Assembly: GCA_965229095.1 (NCBI GenBank)
Contig: OZ245855.1
Location: forward strand, 2,232,001 to 2,296,000
Direction of reading: 5' to 3'
Length of the DNA: 64,000 nt
Origin: Taibaiella sp965229095
GTDB lineage: Bacteria; Bacteroidota; Bacteroidia; Chitinophagales; Chitinophagaceae
Of this stretch, positions 1 through 8,899 are shown piece by piece; position 1 is the first letter of the stretch, and every line of letters starts with the position of its first letter. A model generated the notes under the pieces. The model saw nothing but the letters and a program-made list of their open reading frames with translations. It searched no databases and was not told the DNA's origin. A program made the translations under genes and the position numbers.

Positions 1-3000
1 CTGCGGGCGCTACTTTTACCCAAAATTTTAAAGATTTGACTATAGATGCCAACGGCGATTACTATTTTGTTGAAGATAATACACGCCGCCTGTGGCAGGT
101 GCCTAAGGGTACTACTACAGCCATTTACCGGGGTACTCCTGATTTAGGCGCCGGTAATAATAATTCAGTTTCGGATATTGTTTTTTACAATGGCGACATG
201 TATTATGTTACATCCGGCAATGTTTCAAATGCAGTCTTTGGGCCCACACACATCTATAAAATAAACCTGACTACGATGACAGGCACCGAAGTGCTTCGCC
301 CCGCAAGCGAGACTGCGGTTTTCTACGATGCATCTTCTCCCGTTTGCTCACTCATGAGCTTAGCGCCGCTTAACGGTAAAGTGCTCAACGATAACAATGG
401 CCAGGCCGGTGGTGTAAATGGCACACCCATGGCGGGCGTTACCGTTACCCTGTATGCGGCAGATGGTGTCACCGTGATCGCCACCACCACTACCGATGCA
501 GATGGCAATTACCATTTCAATAATATTGCGGCCAATACCACTTATGTAGTGGGTGTAACACTGCCAGCGGGCTACCAAAATGTAAGCAGTACTGATGCTA
601 CGCCTTTTGATGGCAAAACCTCTGTAAGCGTACCGGCCGGCGGCACTGTTACCGCCAGCGTAGACTTTGGTGTGAATCAGCCACCTACAGTAACTAATGA
701 TACCCTGTCACATCAACCGGGGGGCACAGTAGCCACCCTATCCAATATCCTGGCCAACGATACCGACCCGAACAGCGGTACCTTATCGCCCGACAGCATC
801 AGCCTGGTAACCCCCGCGGGCGCCACCGGCGTGGTGGTGGATGCTCAGGGCGATACCGTAGGCTTTACCGTACCGGGACAAGGCACCTGGGCGCTGAATA
901 GCACTACTGGTGCCGTTACCTTTACACCGGTGACCGGATTTACAGGTGATCCCACGCCCATCAACTATACGGTAACCGATGCTGCCGGCCTGACCAGCAA
1001 TACAGGTACGATCGTTATTGACTATGATTACCCTCCTGTGGCGGTGAACGATACGGCCGGCACGCCGATGAACACACCGCTGAATGGTAGTGTATCGACC
1101 AACGATACCTGTCGCGATGGACCTTGCAGCTACAGCCCCTTGTCTTCGGACCCGCCCACGCATGGTACCGTTACCGTGAACGCCAATGGTACCTATACCT
1201 ATACGCCAAGTGCCGGCTTTACCGGTACCGATACCTTTAGCTATGTGGTATGTAATAGTGTTACACCAACGCCATTGTGTGATACGGCGCAGGTGGTGAT
1301 CACCGTTACCGGTCCTCCCGTAGCGACGAATGATACCGCCAGTACACCGATGAACACACCTTTGAATGGCAACGTGACTACGAATGACACCTGCCGCCAG
1401 GGACCCTGCAACTACAGCCCATTGGCTTCCGATCCTGCCGACCACGGTACGGTAACACTGAACAGCAACGGTACTTATACTTACACGCCCAATCCAGGCT
1501 TTACCGGTACCGATACTTTCAGCTATGTGCTGTGCAACAGCGGTCCTCCCGTACAATGCGATACGGCGCAGGTGGTGATCACCGTTACCGGTCCTCCCGT
1601 AGCGACGAATGATACCGCCAGTACGCCTATGAACACACCTTTGAATGGTAATGTGACCACGAATGATACCTGCCGCCAGGGTCCTTGCAACTACAGTCCG
1701 CTGTCTTCCGATCCTGCCGACCACGGTACGGTAACACTGAACAGCAACGGTACTTATACTTACACGCCCAATCCAGGATTTACCGGTACCGATACCTTTA
1801 GCTATGTGGTGTGCAACAGCGGCCCTCCCGTACAATGCGATACCGCAAAGGTGGCGATCACCGTTACTGGTCCTCCTGTAGCGACGAATGATACCGCCAG
1901 TACACCGATGAACACACCTTTGAACGGTAATGTGACCACGAATGATACCTGCCGCCAGGGACCTTGCAACTACAGTCCGCTGTCTTCCGATCCTGCCGAT
2001 CATGGTACAGTGACACTTAATCCCAACGGTACGTATACTTACACGCCCAATCCAGGATTTACCGGTACCGATACCTTTAGCTATGTGCTGTGCAACAGCG
2101 GCCCTCCCGTACAATGCGATACCGCAAAGGTGGCGATCACCGTTACCGGTCCTCCTGTAGCGACGAATGATACCGCCAGTACACCGATGAACACACCTTT
2201 GAATGGCAACGTGACTACGAATGACACCTGCCGCCAGGGACCTTGCAACTACAGCCCATTGGCTTCCGATCCTGCCGATCATGGTACAGTGACACTCAAT
2301 CCCAATGGTACTTATACGTACACGCCCAATCCAGGATTTACCGGTACCGATACCTTTAGCTATGTGCTGTGCAACAGCGGCCCTCCCGTACAATGCGATA
2401 CCGCAAAGGTGGCGATCACCGTTACCGGTCCTCCTGTAGCAGTAAATGATACAGCCTCTACGTCTATGAACACACCGCTGAATGGCAATGTGACCACGAA
2501 CGATACCTGCCGCCAGGGACCCTGCAACTACAGCCCATTGGCTTCTGATCCTGCCGATCATGGTACATTGACACTCAATCCCAACGGTACGTATACTTAC
2601 ACGCCCAATACCGGATTTACCGGTACCGATACCTTCAGCTATGTACTGTGCAACAGCGTTACGCCTACACCACTGTGCGATACGGCCCGGGTAATCATCA
2701 GGATAGATAATGCACTGCCTGTAGACCTGCTGTCCTTTACAGCACACGCAGAAGCCGATTGCAGGGTACTGCTGAGTTGGACTACAGGTGTAGAACGGAA
2801 CTTCGACCGCTTTGAGATCCGGTGGAGTACAGATGGTGTTTCCTTTACCGAAGCAGGTAGTGTAGCAGCCAGAGGCTCCGGCAATAGCTATACTTATGCT
2901 TATCATAACGGAGCAAAGGGTATGAATTACTTCCGCCTCAGGCTGGTGGATCACGATGGCAGCTATAACGACAGCCGCATCGCAACCGCCAATCTCGGCT

Positions 3001-3242
3001 GTGCTCCTGCACGGAATATTAAAGTATACCCCACCATCGTAAAAGGCCGGCTGACCATCGATGGCCTGCAACAAGGCGAATCGGTAAGGGTATATGATAT
3101 GAAAGGCAGATTGGTATTGCAAGCGAAAGCTGATAGCCCGCAGGTAATATTGAATATGTCCTCGTTGAGCCAGGGAAGCTATGTCGCTATAGTGACAACC
3201 CTTAGCGGCGAACCCATGCATTACAAGATCGTGAAACAGTAA
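1..3242 (+). CDS. T9SS type A secreted repeat protein, 5' truncated
   Basis: The reading frame is open to the first base of the window (from base 3), so the N-terminus and signal peptide lie outside. In order: a region of unknown fold; an SdrD_B/Cna_B-like domain (about residues 110-200 of the visible part, with the motif GTPMAGVTVTLY and a DADGNYHF turn); a cadherin/Ig-like module; six near-identical 93-94 residue modules (bases about 1029-2708), each starting PPVAxNDTA and carrying four Cys; a linker domain; and a C-terminal T9SS type A sorting domain (motifs VYPTIVKGRL and VYDMKGRLV, ending KIVKQ). Inference: cell-surface or released adhesin-like protein exported by the type IX system. A strong terminator follows directly. 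Ligand unknown. Confidence 0.85.
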   Translation, partial: AGATFTQNFKDLTIDANGDYYFVEDNTRRLWQVPKGTTTAIYRGTPDLGAGNNNSVSDIVFYNGDMYYVTSGNVSNAVFGPTHIYKINLTTMTGTEVLRPASETAVFYDASSPVCSLMSLAPLNGKVLNDNNGQAGGVNGTPMAGVTVTLYAADGVTVIATTTTDADGNYHFNNIAANTTYVVGVTLPAGYQNVSSTDATPFDGKTSVSVPAGGTVTASVDFGVNQPPTVTNDTLSHQPGGTVATLSNILANDTDPNSGTLSPDSISLVTPAGATGVVVDAQGDTVGFTVPGQGTWALNSTTGAVTFTPVTGFTGDPTPINYTVTDAAGLTSNTGTIVIDYDYPPVAVNDTAGTPMNTPLNGSVSTNDTCRDGPCSYSPLSSDPPTHGTVTVNANGTYTYTPSAGFTGTDTFSYVVCNSVTPTPLCDTAQVVITVTGPPVATNDTASTPMNTPLNGNVTTNDTCRQGPCNYSPLASDPADHGTVTLNSNGTYTYTPNPGFTGTDTFSYVLCNSGPPVQCDTAQVVITVTGPPVATNDTASTPMNTPLNGNVTTNDTCRQGPCNYSPLSSDPADHGTVTLNSNGTYTYTPNPGFTGTDTFSYVVCNSGPPVQCDTAKVAITVTGPPVATNDTASTPMNTPLNGNVTTNDTCRQGPCNYSPLSSDPADHGTVTLNPNGTYTYTPNPGFTGTDTFSYVLCNSGPPVQCDTAKVAITVTGPPVATNDTASTPMNTPLNGNVTTNDTCRQGPCNYSPLASDPADHGTVTLNPNGTYTYTPNPGFTGTDTFSYVLCNSGPPVQCDTAKVAITVTGPPVAVNDTASTSMNTPLNGNVTTNDTCRQGPCNYSPLASDPADHGTLTLNPNGTYTYTPNTGFTGTDTFSYVLCNSVTPTPLCDTARVIIRIDNALPVDLLSFTAHAEADCRVLLSWTTGVERNFDRFEIRWSTDGVSFTEAGSVAARGSGNSYTYAYHNGAKGMNYFRLRLVDHDGSYNDSRIATANLGCAPARNIKVYPTIVKGRLTIDGLQQGESVRVYDMKGRLVLQAKADSPQVILNMSSLSQGSYVAIVTTLSGEPMHYKIVKQ
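1029..2708 (+). repeat. Six tandem 279-282 bp coding repeats
   Basis: Six direct repeats lie inside the T9SS gene. Unit starts are near 1029, 1311, 1590, 1869, 2148 and 2427. The four inner units are exactly 279 bp (93 aa); the first and last are 282 bp because they carry VTPTPLC instead of GPPVQC. Units differ only at scattered bases. Each encodes the pairs NDTCRQGPC and CNSGPPVQC, giving four Cys per module. High identity implies recent expansion or gene conversion. Confidence 0.95.
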
Positions 3243-3267
3243 CCACAGTTCTGTGCAACAGAACGAC

Positions 3268-3305
3268 AAAAATCTGTTCCCGGGTTGCTCCGGGAACAGA
3301 TTTTT
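3268..3305. terminator. Terminator after the repeat protein gene
   Basis: A 16-bp perfect inverted repeat (3268-3283 with 3290-3305) closes a 6-nt loop and ends in five T. It sits 25 bases after the stop codon at 3242. Confidence 0.85.
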
Positions 3306-3405
3306 CATTACAGTCATCTACAAAGCAGGTATGCTATCCCGCCTCCCCGCGCTCCATCCCGGAAAGACTGTTCCTGTGCGTTCGCTGCCGCTACTGCTTA
3401 AGCAG

Positions 3406-3413
3406 TATATTTG
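3406..3413 (+). promoter_or_regulatory. -7 promoter element TATATTTG
   Basis: Matches the Bacteroidota TAnnTTTG element. It lies only a few bases before the ATG at 3417, so the glycosylase mRNA may be leaderless or start slightly inside the annotated start; the element overlaps the alternative TTG start at 3411. Confidence 0.5.
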
Positions 3414-3416
3414 CCC

Positions 3417-4022
3417 ATGCAGAAGTTAGCTCCCGGGTATTTCCGGAACCCCGACGTTTTATTCCTGGCCCAGGACCTGTTAGGTAAGGTACTCTGGACC
3501 TGCGCAGATGGGGAACTGTCTTCGGGAATGATTGTAGAAACAGAGGCCTATGCCGGCATAACCGATAAAGCATCGCATGCCTATGGTCATAAGCGTACCC
3601 GGCGTACGGAGATCATGTATCATGTGGGCGGTGTTGCTTATGTTTATCTATGCTATGGCATTCATTCTTTGTTCAACATAGTTACTGCTGCGGAAGGGGA
3701 ACCGCATGCGGTATTGATACGCGCGATCGAACCCCGGCAGGGCAAACATATTATGGAACTCCGGCGGAATATGCCTGTTAGCAAAAGCACCATTTCGGCC
3801 GGGCCCGGCGCTGCTGCCAAAGCATTGGGCATCACTACAGCCTTTAACGGGAAAGATCTGCAGGGGGACGAGATCTGGGTCGAAGACGCCGGTATCTGGT
3901 ACACAGCAGATGAGATCGCCGCCGTACCCCGCATAGGTGTTGCCTATGCCAAAGAGGATGCGCTTCTACCCTGGCGTTTTTTTGTAAAAGGAAATAAATA
4001 TGTCAGTAAGCCCAATCGTTGA
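3417..4022 (+). CDS. mpg: DNA-3-methyladenine glycosylase, AAG/MPG family
   Basis: Excises alkylated purines from DNA as the first step of base excision repair, in the cytoplasm. The 201-residue product has the AAG family signatures: the substrate-pocket and catalytic Glu region VETEAYAG, the basic HKRTRRTEIMY segment, the YVYLCYGIHSLFN core, and GPGAAAKALGI. Length matches bacterial family members. The start is taken as ATG 3417; TTG 3411 is in frame but overlaps a promoter-like TATATTTG. It is a single gene, convergent with the next gene (stops 18 bases apart). Confidence 0.93.
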   Translation: MQKLAPGYFRNPDVLFLAQDLLGKVLWTCADGELSSGMIVETEAYAGITDKASHAYGHKRTRRTEIMYHVGGVAYVYLCYGIHSLFNIVTAAEGEPHAVLIRAIEPRQGKHIMELRRNMPVSKSTISAGPGAAAKALGITTAFNGKDLQGDEIWVEDAGIWYTADEIAAVPRIGVAYAKEDALLPWRFFVKGNKYVSKPNR

Positions 4023-4039
4023 TCGCGCGGAAGGATGGA

Positions 4040-4660
4040 TCAATTCAGGTACCTGATGCTCAGGGCCAGGACTTTTATAAAGCTGTTTTCACGTACTTCC
4101 AATGCGAGTTCATTGCCCCGAAGATGCTCAAAAGGAAGTTTTCTTTCGGGCTTCCCATTGATCAATATGTTGTACTTATCGGATGCTTTGCGAATCAATA
4201 GCGTAACCGGCGCACCGATCTCCGGACGCGGATGTGCGTAAATGTTTTTATGCTTGTCTTCCTTATGATCACCACCCCGGCAGTAGGTAAAAGGAAAGAA
4301 GTCCAGTGATAATCCTATCCACGCCCCTCCCAGGGAATCGGAATAGCCCCAGAACAGCCGGCCGGCATTTTTATGTTTACCTGGTCGCTTTAATACGATA
4401 TACGAAATTTCAATTTCAAAATCACGGCTATCGTCGATGGGCCGTTTGATGATAGTGTTAACCGGGGACGTTGTTCCTTCCAGGGAAAGCGCCCCATCTG
4501 CAAGATTAAGGCCGGTGTTCGCAGAGGAATCGCCCGAAAGCCAACCATTGTCGTTATTATTAAATTGCTCGTCCAGATAAGTGGTACTCCCTGACTGTGC
4601 CATACAGTTGAAGGTGTTGATGGATAGACAGGCTATAAAAATGACGATAATGATTTTCAT
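4040..4660 (-). CDS. Secreted protein of unknown function, jelly-roll-like
   Basis: A 206-residue protein with a clear signal peptide (hydrophobic IIIVIFIACLSI core, cleavage near CMAQ). The mature part has the pattern of a lectin-like/laminin-G-type beta jelly roll: LDEQFNNNDNGW near the N-terminus, paired strands with DFEIEISYIV, WIGLSLDF and KYNILINGKPERKL. Many Bacteroidota proteins use such a fold to bind sugars, but I cannot name a family. No neighbour shares its direction, and it faces the glycosylase gene with only 17 bases between the stops. Function is not known. Confidence 0.7.
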   Translation of the reverse strand: MKIIIVIFIACLSINTFNCMAQSGSTTYLDEQFNNNDNGWLSGDSSANTGLNLADGALSLEGTTSPVNTIIKRPIDDSRDFEIEISYIVLKRPGKHKNAGRLFWGYSDSLGGAWIGLSLDFFPFTYCRGGDHKEDKHKNIYAHPRPEIGAPVTLLIRKASDKYNILINGKPERKLPFEHLRGNELALEVRENSFIKVLALSIRYLN

Positions 4661-4941
4661 GTTACCCCTTATTGATTTATCAGCAATTTAATTATTCCAG
4701 GGTAGCAGCCGGTATTTTTAACCTTAAATCACATACTATTGGTATAATTTCTATTAGCGTTATATAGCTGACCGGATTAAAAATTCAATCGGCAATAACA
4801 AAGTAAAAAGTCGGTAGCCGTTCAGGTTATCTAAAATGAGTGAGGAGAAAACGGAATGCCTATTCGCTTATAGGCTATTTTTATTTTCATTCATTTTTCA
4901 ACTTGCTGAAATTGCATTTCGCAAATCATAAAAACAAAAAA

Positions 4942-4957
4942 CCCGACTATCGTCGGG
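4942..4957 (-). terminator. Second terminator-like hairpin beyond tRNA-Ser
   Basis: On the minus strand CCCGAC-GATA-GTCGGG is followed by six T. Same design as the hairpin at 5108-5123 and placed after the tRNA 3'-end relic. Confidence 0.6.
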
Positions 4958-4967
4958 CTTCATTTGG

Positions 4968-4985
4968 GGCGGAGGGAGAGGGATT
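4968..4985 (-). repeat. 18-bp copy of the tRNA-Ser 3' end
   Basis: Identical to 5139-5156, i.e. most of the acceptor stem 3' strand, discriminator and part of the CCA and T arm of the tRNA. Homology decays beyond 4985, consistent with a tRNA relic or an old integration scar. Confidence 0.75.
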
Positions 4986-5098
4986 ATTTCATGATCCCGG
5001 AATGGGAGGCTTCAGCAAAAGTGAATGTCCATTCGCTGCGCTCACCTTCATTTTTATTTTCATCCACATGGCAAAGTAAACTTTGCCTGTTCCTGAAA

Positions 5099-5123
5099 AC
5101 AAAAATGCCAGCCTATCGGCTGG
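5099..5123 (-). terminator. Terminator of tRNA-Ser
   Basis: Hairpin CCAGCC-GATA-GGCTGG on the minus strand, then CATTTTTGTTTT, 14 bases past the CCA end of the tRNA. Confidence 0.7.
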
Positions 5124-5137
5124 ACATTCACTTTTGC

Positions 5138-5225
5138 TGGCGGAGGGAGAGGGATTCGAACCCCCGGACCTGTTACAGTCAACAGTTTTCAAGACTGCCG
5201 CAATCGACCACTCTGCCATCCCTCC
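5138..5225 (-). tRNA. tRNA-Ser(UGA)
   Basis: Minus-strand tRNA of 88 nt including an encoded CCA (5138-5140). Acceptor GGAGGGA (5219-5225) pairs with 5142-5148. The anticodon loop is CTTGAAA, giving anticodon UGA; the long variable arm expected of class II tRNA-Ser lies between the anticodon stem and the GGTTCGAATCC T arm. Confidence 0.95.
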
Positions 5226-5361
5226 GGGCGCAAAATAAAGACAAGCATTTCAATTTTCAAAAAAAAAGGAAAACTATTTTTCAAAGCCTTTACTGTAGCG
5301 GGTTTCAGTAACAAACCATTCACATAAGAATCTCGTATCTTTAGGTATAAAACGAAAAATC

Positions 5362-6036
5362 ATGTTCAGGTCACTCGTAAAAAATATGCTGTTGCTGATG
5401 CCTTTCAGCTTCACAGCCTGTGCGCAAAAGACGGATGTCAGTCATTCCGCTACTTTTACAGAAATGAATAAAAAACAACCCGATAATAAAATGTCAGAAC
5501 ACAAAACAGAGACTGCAACTTTCGCGGCAGGCTGCTTCTGGTGCGTAGAAGCACAATTCCAGCAACTGGAAGGCGTACAAAAAGTAGTATCCGGATTTAC
5601 CGGGGGACATGTAGCCAACCCCAGCTATAAGGAAGTATGCACCGGCACCACCGGTCATGCCGAGGCTTGTAATATTACTTACGACCCTGCTGTTATCTCT
5701 TACGACGAGCTCCTGGCTGCTTTCTTTACCAGCCACGATCCTACCCAGCTCAACCGCCAGGGCAACGATATAGGCACCCAGTACCGCTCCGGTATTTATT
5801 ACCACAATGCGGAACAAAAGGAAAAGGCCGAATACTATATCAAAAAGCTGAACGAGGAAAAGGCTTACGATAATCCCATAGTTACCGAAGTAAAGCCTTA
5901 CGGCACTTTTTATGCAGCCGAGGATTATCACCAGAACTATTACAATCAAAACGGCGAAGAAGGTTATTGCCGCATGGTGATCAAACCTAAGCTGGACAAA
6001 TTCAAAAAGGTGTTTGCCGGTAAGCTGAAACATTAA
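5362..6036 (+). CDS. msrA: Peptide methionine sulfoxide reductase MsrA, exported
   Basis: Reduces methionine-S-sulfoxide in oxidised proteins using thioredoxin-type electrons. The catalytic motif GCFWC is present (about residues 58-62), with the family blocks GFTGGHVANPSYKEVCTGTTGHAEA and FFTSHDPTQLNRQGNDIGTQYRS split across the core. Ahead of the domain is a 40-50 residue extension with a signal sequence ending FTAC, close to a lipobox, so the protein is probably a periplasm-facing lipoprotein that repairs envelope proteins. It stands alone, with a long palindromic terminator after it. Confidence 0.94.
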   Translation: MFRSLVKNMLLLMPFSFTACAQKTDVSHSATFTEMNKKQPDNKMSEHKTETATFAAGCFWCVEAQFQQLEGVQKVVSGFTGGHVANPSYKEVCTGTTGHAEACNITYDPAVISYDELLAAFFTSHDPTQLNRQGNDIGTQYRSGIYYHNAEQKEKAEYYIKKLNEEKAYDNPIVTEVKPYGTFYAAEDYHQNYYNQNGEEGYCRMVIKPKLDKFKKVFAGKLKH

Positions 6037-6047
6037 TAGTACCATCC

Positions 6048-6091
6048 CTATAAAGCGAAAGCCCGTCGTACGACGGGCTTTCGCTTTATAG
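6048..6091. terminator. Bidirectional terminator, 44-bp palindrome
   Basis: A perfect palindrome around CCCGTCGTACGACGGG between the convergent msrA and rseP genes. It can terminate both directions. Confidence 0.85.
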
Positions 6092-6105
6092 CATGATATA
6101 CGTTG

Positions 6106-7482
6106 TTATTTTTTGAACCAGCGGAAGATGTCCATGCCGTTGGCATAGAGCATCAGGCCTAGCAGCAGCACAAGCCCGATGGTAGTCGCTACTTCCATTA
6201 CCTTCTCGTTTACCTTACGGCCGGTGATCATCTCGATAAGCGTAAAGACCACATAGCCGCCGTCGAGGCCCGGAATAGGCAGCAGGTTCATAAAGGCCAG
6301 CACGATGGACAGGAAGGCCGTAACCAGCCAGAAATGCTGCCAGTCCCATTCGGGGGCATATATCTTACGCATGGAATCGAAACCACCCAGCCCTTTATAG
6401 GCGCCGGTCTTGGGATTAAGGATCAGTTTGAACTGGTCTACATAAGCACGCAGCTTGTTCATCGCCAGGCCAACACCTGCAGGAAAGGCTTCAAAGAAAC
6501 CATAAGAGGTATGTTCTATTTTATAGAAGCCCATTTTTTGTCCTTCTTCGATAGTTGCCGGTATCCAGCGGCTAAAGCCTGCGGTACCGGTATCCGAAAC
6601 AGCCACAGGCAAGTCGAGGTTGGCTCCGTTGCGTTCTACCGTTACGCTTACAGTCTTGCCTTTGTTCTCATGAAAGACCCTTCTCATATCGTTGTAGAAA
6701 GGCGTAGCCACACCATTGATGGCAACAATCTTATCGCCTTTCAGCACCCCACCCTGCTTGGCGCCGCTGCCGGGCAAAAAGCTGTCGACGATATTAGGCA
6801 GCGGGATAGAGAACAGACGGCCGCCTTTGCCGTCGATCAGTTGCTCGGCAAAGTTGATCGGGATATTAATAGTCTTGGATACGCCGTTGCGCTCGATCTC
6901 TACTTTAGCTTCCGACTTAAAGAGGGACAGCATCAGATCGTCGTAGTAAGTCAGCTTTTCCCCGTTGATGGCAATAATTTTGTCACCATCCTGGAAGCCC
7001 AGTTTATAAGCCAGGGAATCGTTTACCGCAATACCGTTTTTCAGTTCGCTTAAAGGCAGCTTGTCCTGTCCCCAGGCAAAGAGCACCATGGCATAGATCA
7101 GGAAAGCCAGCAATACATTCACGATGATACCGCCCAGCATAATGAGCAGCCTTTGCCAGGCTTTCTTGGAACGGAATTCCCAGGGCTCCGGCGGCTTGGC
7201 CAATTGCTCTTTGTCCATACTTTCATCCACCATACCGGCAATCTTTACATAGCCGCCTAACGGGAACCAGCCTATACCCCATACCGTATCTCCTATTTTC
7301 TTTTTAAACAAAGAGAAGGGCAGGATATTGCTGAAAGGAAAAAGAAAGTCGAAGAACAAATAGAACTTTTCTACCCTGGTTTTAAATAAGCGGGCAAAGA
7401 AAAAGTGCCCTCCTTCGTGTAAAACGATCAATAAAGACAGGGCCATTATAAACTGGATTACCTGTACCCAAACTCCTGACAT
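6106..7482 (-). CDS. rseP: Site-2 type intramembrane metalloprotease RseP
   Basis: Zinc protease that cleaves membrane proteins within the bilayer, in model bacteria anti-sigma factors of the envelope stress response. 458 residues. The zinc motif HEGGH is at residues 22-26 in the first membrane segment; two PDZ domains follow (around 150-320, with KIIAING and KIVAING turns); the second zinc-ligand segment NLLPIPGLDGG starts near 399. Membrane segments lie at the N-terminus, near 110-130, and at the C-terminus. It lies 74 bases after dxr on the same strand, the common dxr-rseP order of Bacteroidota. Confidence 0.95.
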   Translation of the reverse strand: MSGVWVQVIQFIMALSLLIVLHEGGHFFFARLFKTRVEKFYLFFDFLFPFSNILPFSLFKKKIGDTVWGIGWFPLGGYVKIAGMVDESMDKEQLAKPPEPWEFRSKKAWQRLLIMLGGIIVNVLLAFLIYAMVLFAWGQDKLPLSELKNGIAVNDSLAYKLGFQDGDKIIAINGEKLTYYDDLMLSLFKSEAKVEIERNGVSKTINIPINFAEQLIDGKGGRLFSIPLPNIVDSFLPGSGAKQGGVLKGDKIVAINGVATPFYNDMRRVFHENKGKTVSVTVERNGANLDLPVAVSDTGTAGFSRWIPATIEEGQKMGFYKIEHTSYGFFEAFPAGVGLAMNKLRAYVDQFKLILNPKTGAYKGLGGFDSMRKIYAPEWDWQHFWLVTAFLSIVLAFMNLLPIPGLDGGYVVFTLIEMITGRKVNEKVMEVATTIGLVLLLGLMLYANGMDIFRWFKK

Positions 7483-7556
7483 ATTTCTTTAGTGTAAGAT
7501 TTTAAATTAAAATTGATCCGGGCCTTTTGCCCGCAAAGCCTGTTTCCTGCTATTTC

Positions 7557-8726
7557 TTAATTGTACAACTGGCTTTTTTTGGCAAGGCTTTCGGTAAGCT
7601 TACGGGTTTCCATATCCGTATGCTCCAGCGCTTCCAGGTCGGGCTGCTCGATAAAGGCGATGGTGTTTAATACCTTTTCGATAATATCGTTCATTTCCAG
7701 GAAGCCCACTTTGTTCTGCAGGAAAGCATGTACCACCACTTCATTAGCCGCGTTGAGCACACAAGTGGCATTCCCTCCCTTATACATAGCCTCTTTGGCT
7801 AATGCCAGGTTGCGGAAGGTTTTATAATCGGGTTGTTCAAAATTGAATTTGGTAAAATCCTTGAAGTCGAAACGCTTGAAGTCGTTCGCCAGCCGGTGCG
7901 GAAAAGCCAAAGCATATTGTATCGGCAGCTTCATATCGGGCAGACCCAACTGCGCTTTTAACGAACCATCTTTAAACTGCACCAGGGAATGAATGATCGA
8001 CTGCGGATGGATCACAACATCGATCTGGTCGTTTTCCAGGTCAAAAAGCCATTTGGCCTCGATCATCTCCAGGCCTTTGTTCATCAGCGTGGCCGAGTCG
8101 ATGGTGATCTTGGCCCCCATGGCCCAATTGGGATGCTGCAGAGCATGGTCTTTTTTCACATTGACCAGGAAGTTGGTCTTCTTACCCAGGAAAGGGCCTC
8201 CCGAAGCGGTAAGGATCACCTTTTCAACGGTATCCAGGCGTTCTCCTACCAGGCACTGGAACAAGGCCGAGTGCTCGCTGTCCACGGGCAAGGGCAATAC
8301 GTTTTTTTCACGGGCCTTCTGCATCACGATCTCGCCGGCTACCACCAGGGTTTCTTTATTGGCAATCGCCACCTGCTTGCCGGCATCGATGGCTGCAATA
8401 GTAGAGTGTAAGCCTGCAAAGCCCACGATAGCCGCCAGCACCATATCCACGCTATCCCATTGTACTACTTCGCACAACGCTTTGGCCCCGCCAAATACTT
8501 TTACATCGGTATGATCAAGGGCCTTCTTTACTTTTTCATATTGGGTATCGTCTGTTACCACCACGGCATTGGGTTTATACTTAACCGCCTGCTCCGTCAA
8601 CAGATCTCCATTGCTGTGGGCACTCAGGACTTCAACACTGAACAGGTCGGGATGGGCATCCACTACACCCAGCGCCTGCGTACCTATAGAACCTGTAGAA
8701 CCTAATATGGCTAATCTTTTCTTCAT
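7557..8726 (-). CDS. dxr: 1-deoxy-D-xylulose 5-phosphate reductoisomerase
   Basis: Converts DXP to 2-C-methyl-D-erythritol 4-phosphate with NADPH, the second step of the MEP isoprenoid pathway, in the cytoplasm. NADPH-binding GSTGSIG sits at residues 9-15; the metal and substrate motifs PVDSEHSALFQCL, ILTASGGPF and NPKx-like SATLMNKGLE are intact. A longer in-frame start at 8768 exists, but the -7 element TACCTTTG (8736-8743, minus strand) lies inside that extension, so ATG 8726 is chosen. First gene of a two-gene unit with rseP. Confidence 0.96.
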   Translation of the reverse strand: MKKRLAILGSTGSIGTQALGVVDAHPDLFSVEVLSAHSNGDLLTEQAVKYKPNAVVVTDDTQYEKVKKALDHTDVKVFGGAKALCEVVQWDSVDMVLAAIVGFAGLHSTIAAIDAGKQVAIANKETLVVAGEIVMQKAREKNVLPLPVDSEHSALFQCLVGERLDTVEKVILTASGGPFLGKKTNFLVNVKKDHALQHPNWAMGAKITIDSATLMNKGLEMIEAKWLFDLENDQIDVVIHPQSIIHSLVQFKDGSLKAQLGLPDMKLPIQYALAFPHRLANDFKRFDFKDFTKFNFEQPDYKTFRNLALAKEAMYKGGNATCVLNAANEVVVHAFLQNKVGFLEMNDIIEKVLNTIAFIEQPDLEALEHTDMETRKLTESLAKKSQLYN

Positions 8727-8735
8727 AGTAGGTCG

Positions 8736-8743
8736 CAAAGGTA
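8736..8743 (-). promoter_or_regulatory. -7 promoter element TACCTTTG for dxr
   Basis: Minus-strand match to TAnnTTTG, 10 bases upstream of ATG 8726. It decides the dxr start. Confidence 0.65.
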
Positions 8744-8815
8744 AAGAATTGAAGGATTGAAACGTCAAGCCCGTTTTTTTAAAATAAGACCCCGACAGGG
8801 GCTTATTTCACCATT

Positions 8816-8875
8816 AAAAACGCCCCTGGAGCCGCTCTGCCCGGCAGGGCAACAAGGGTCCAGGGGCGTTTTTCC
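8816..8875. terminator. Terminator after porin gene
   Basis: Arms ACGCCCCTGGA and TCCAGGGGCGT enclose a GC-rich inner hairpin. The minus-strand read ends in T-rich sequence just past the porin stop codon at 8900. Confidence 0.6.
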
Positions 8876-8899
8876 CGGCTGGTAACAATAAGTGAAAGT

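Larger units (their letters stand above)
4661..5137. other. Intergenic region with tRNA relic and hairpins
   Basis: No protein gene seen. The right half holds two modules read on the minus strand: each has a tRNA-Ser 3' end, then a 6-bp GATA-loop hairpin followed by a T-rich tract (5108-5123 and 4942-4957). An 18-bp inverted repeat (5013-5030 against 5122-5139) and a small palindrome near 5069-5088 lie between them. The left half (4661-4930) is AT-rich without recognisable structure. Confidence 0.6.

Noticed and set aside
1029..2708. CRISPR-like array
   Set aside because: Repeats are 279 bp without variable spacers and lie inside one coding frame.
783..3317. 844-codon reading frame opposite the repeat protein gene
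   Set aside because: It is antisense to the six coding repeats; its periodic sequence simply mirrors them. The plus frame has secretion and sorting domains.
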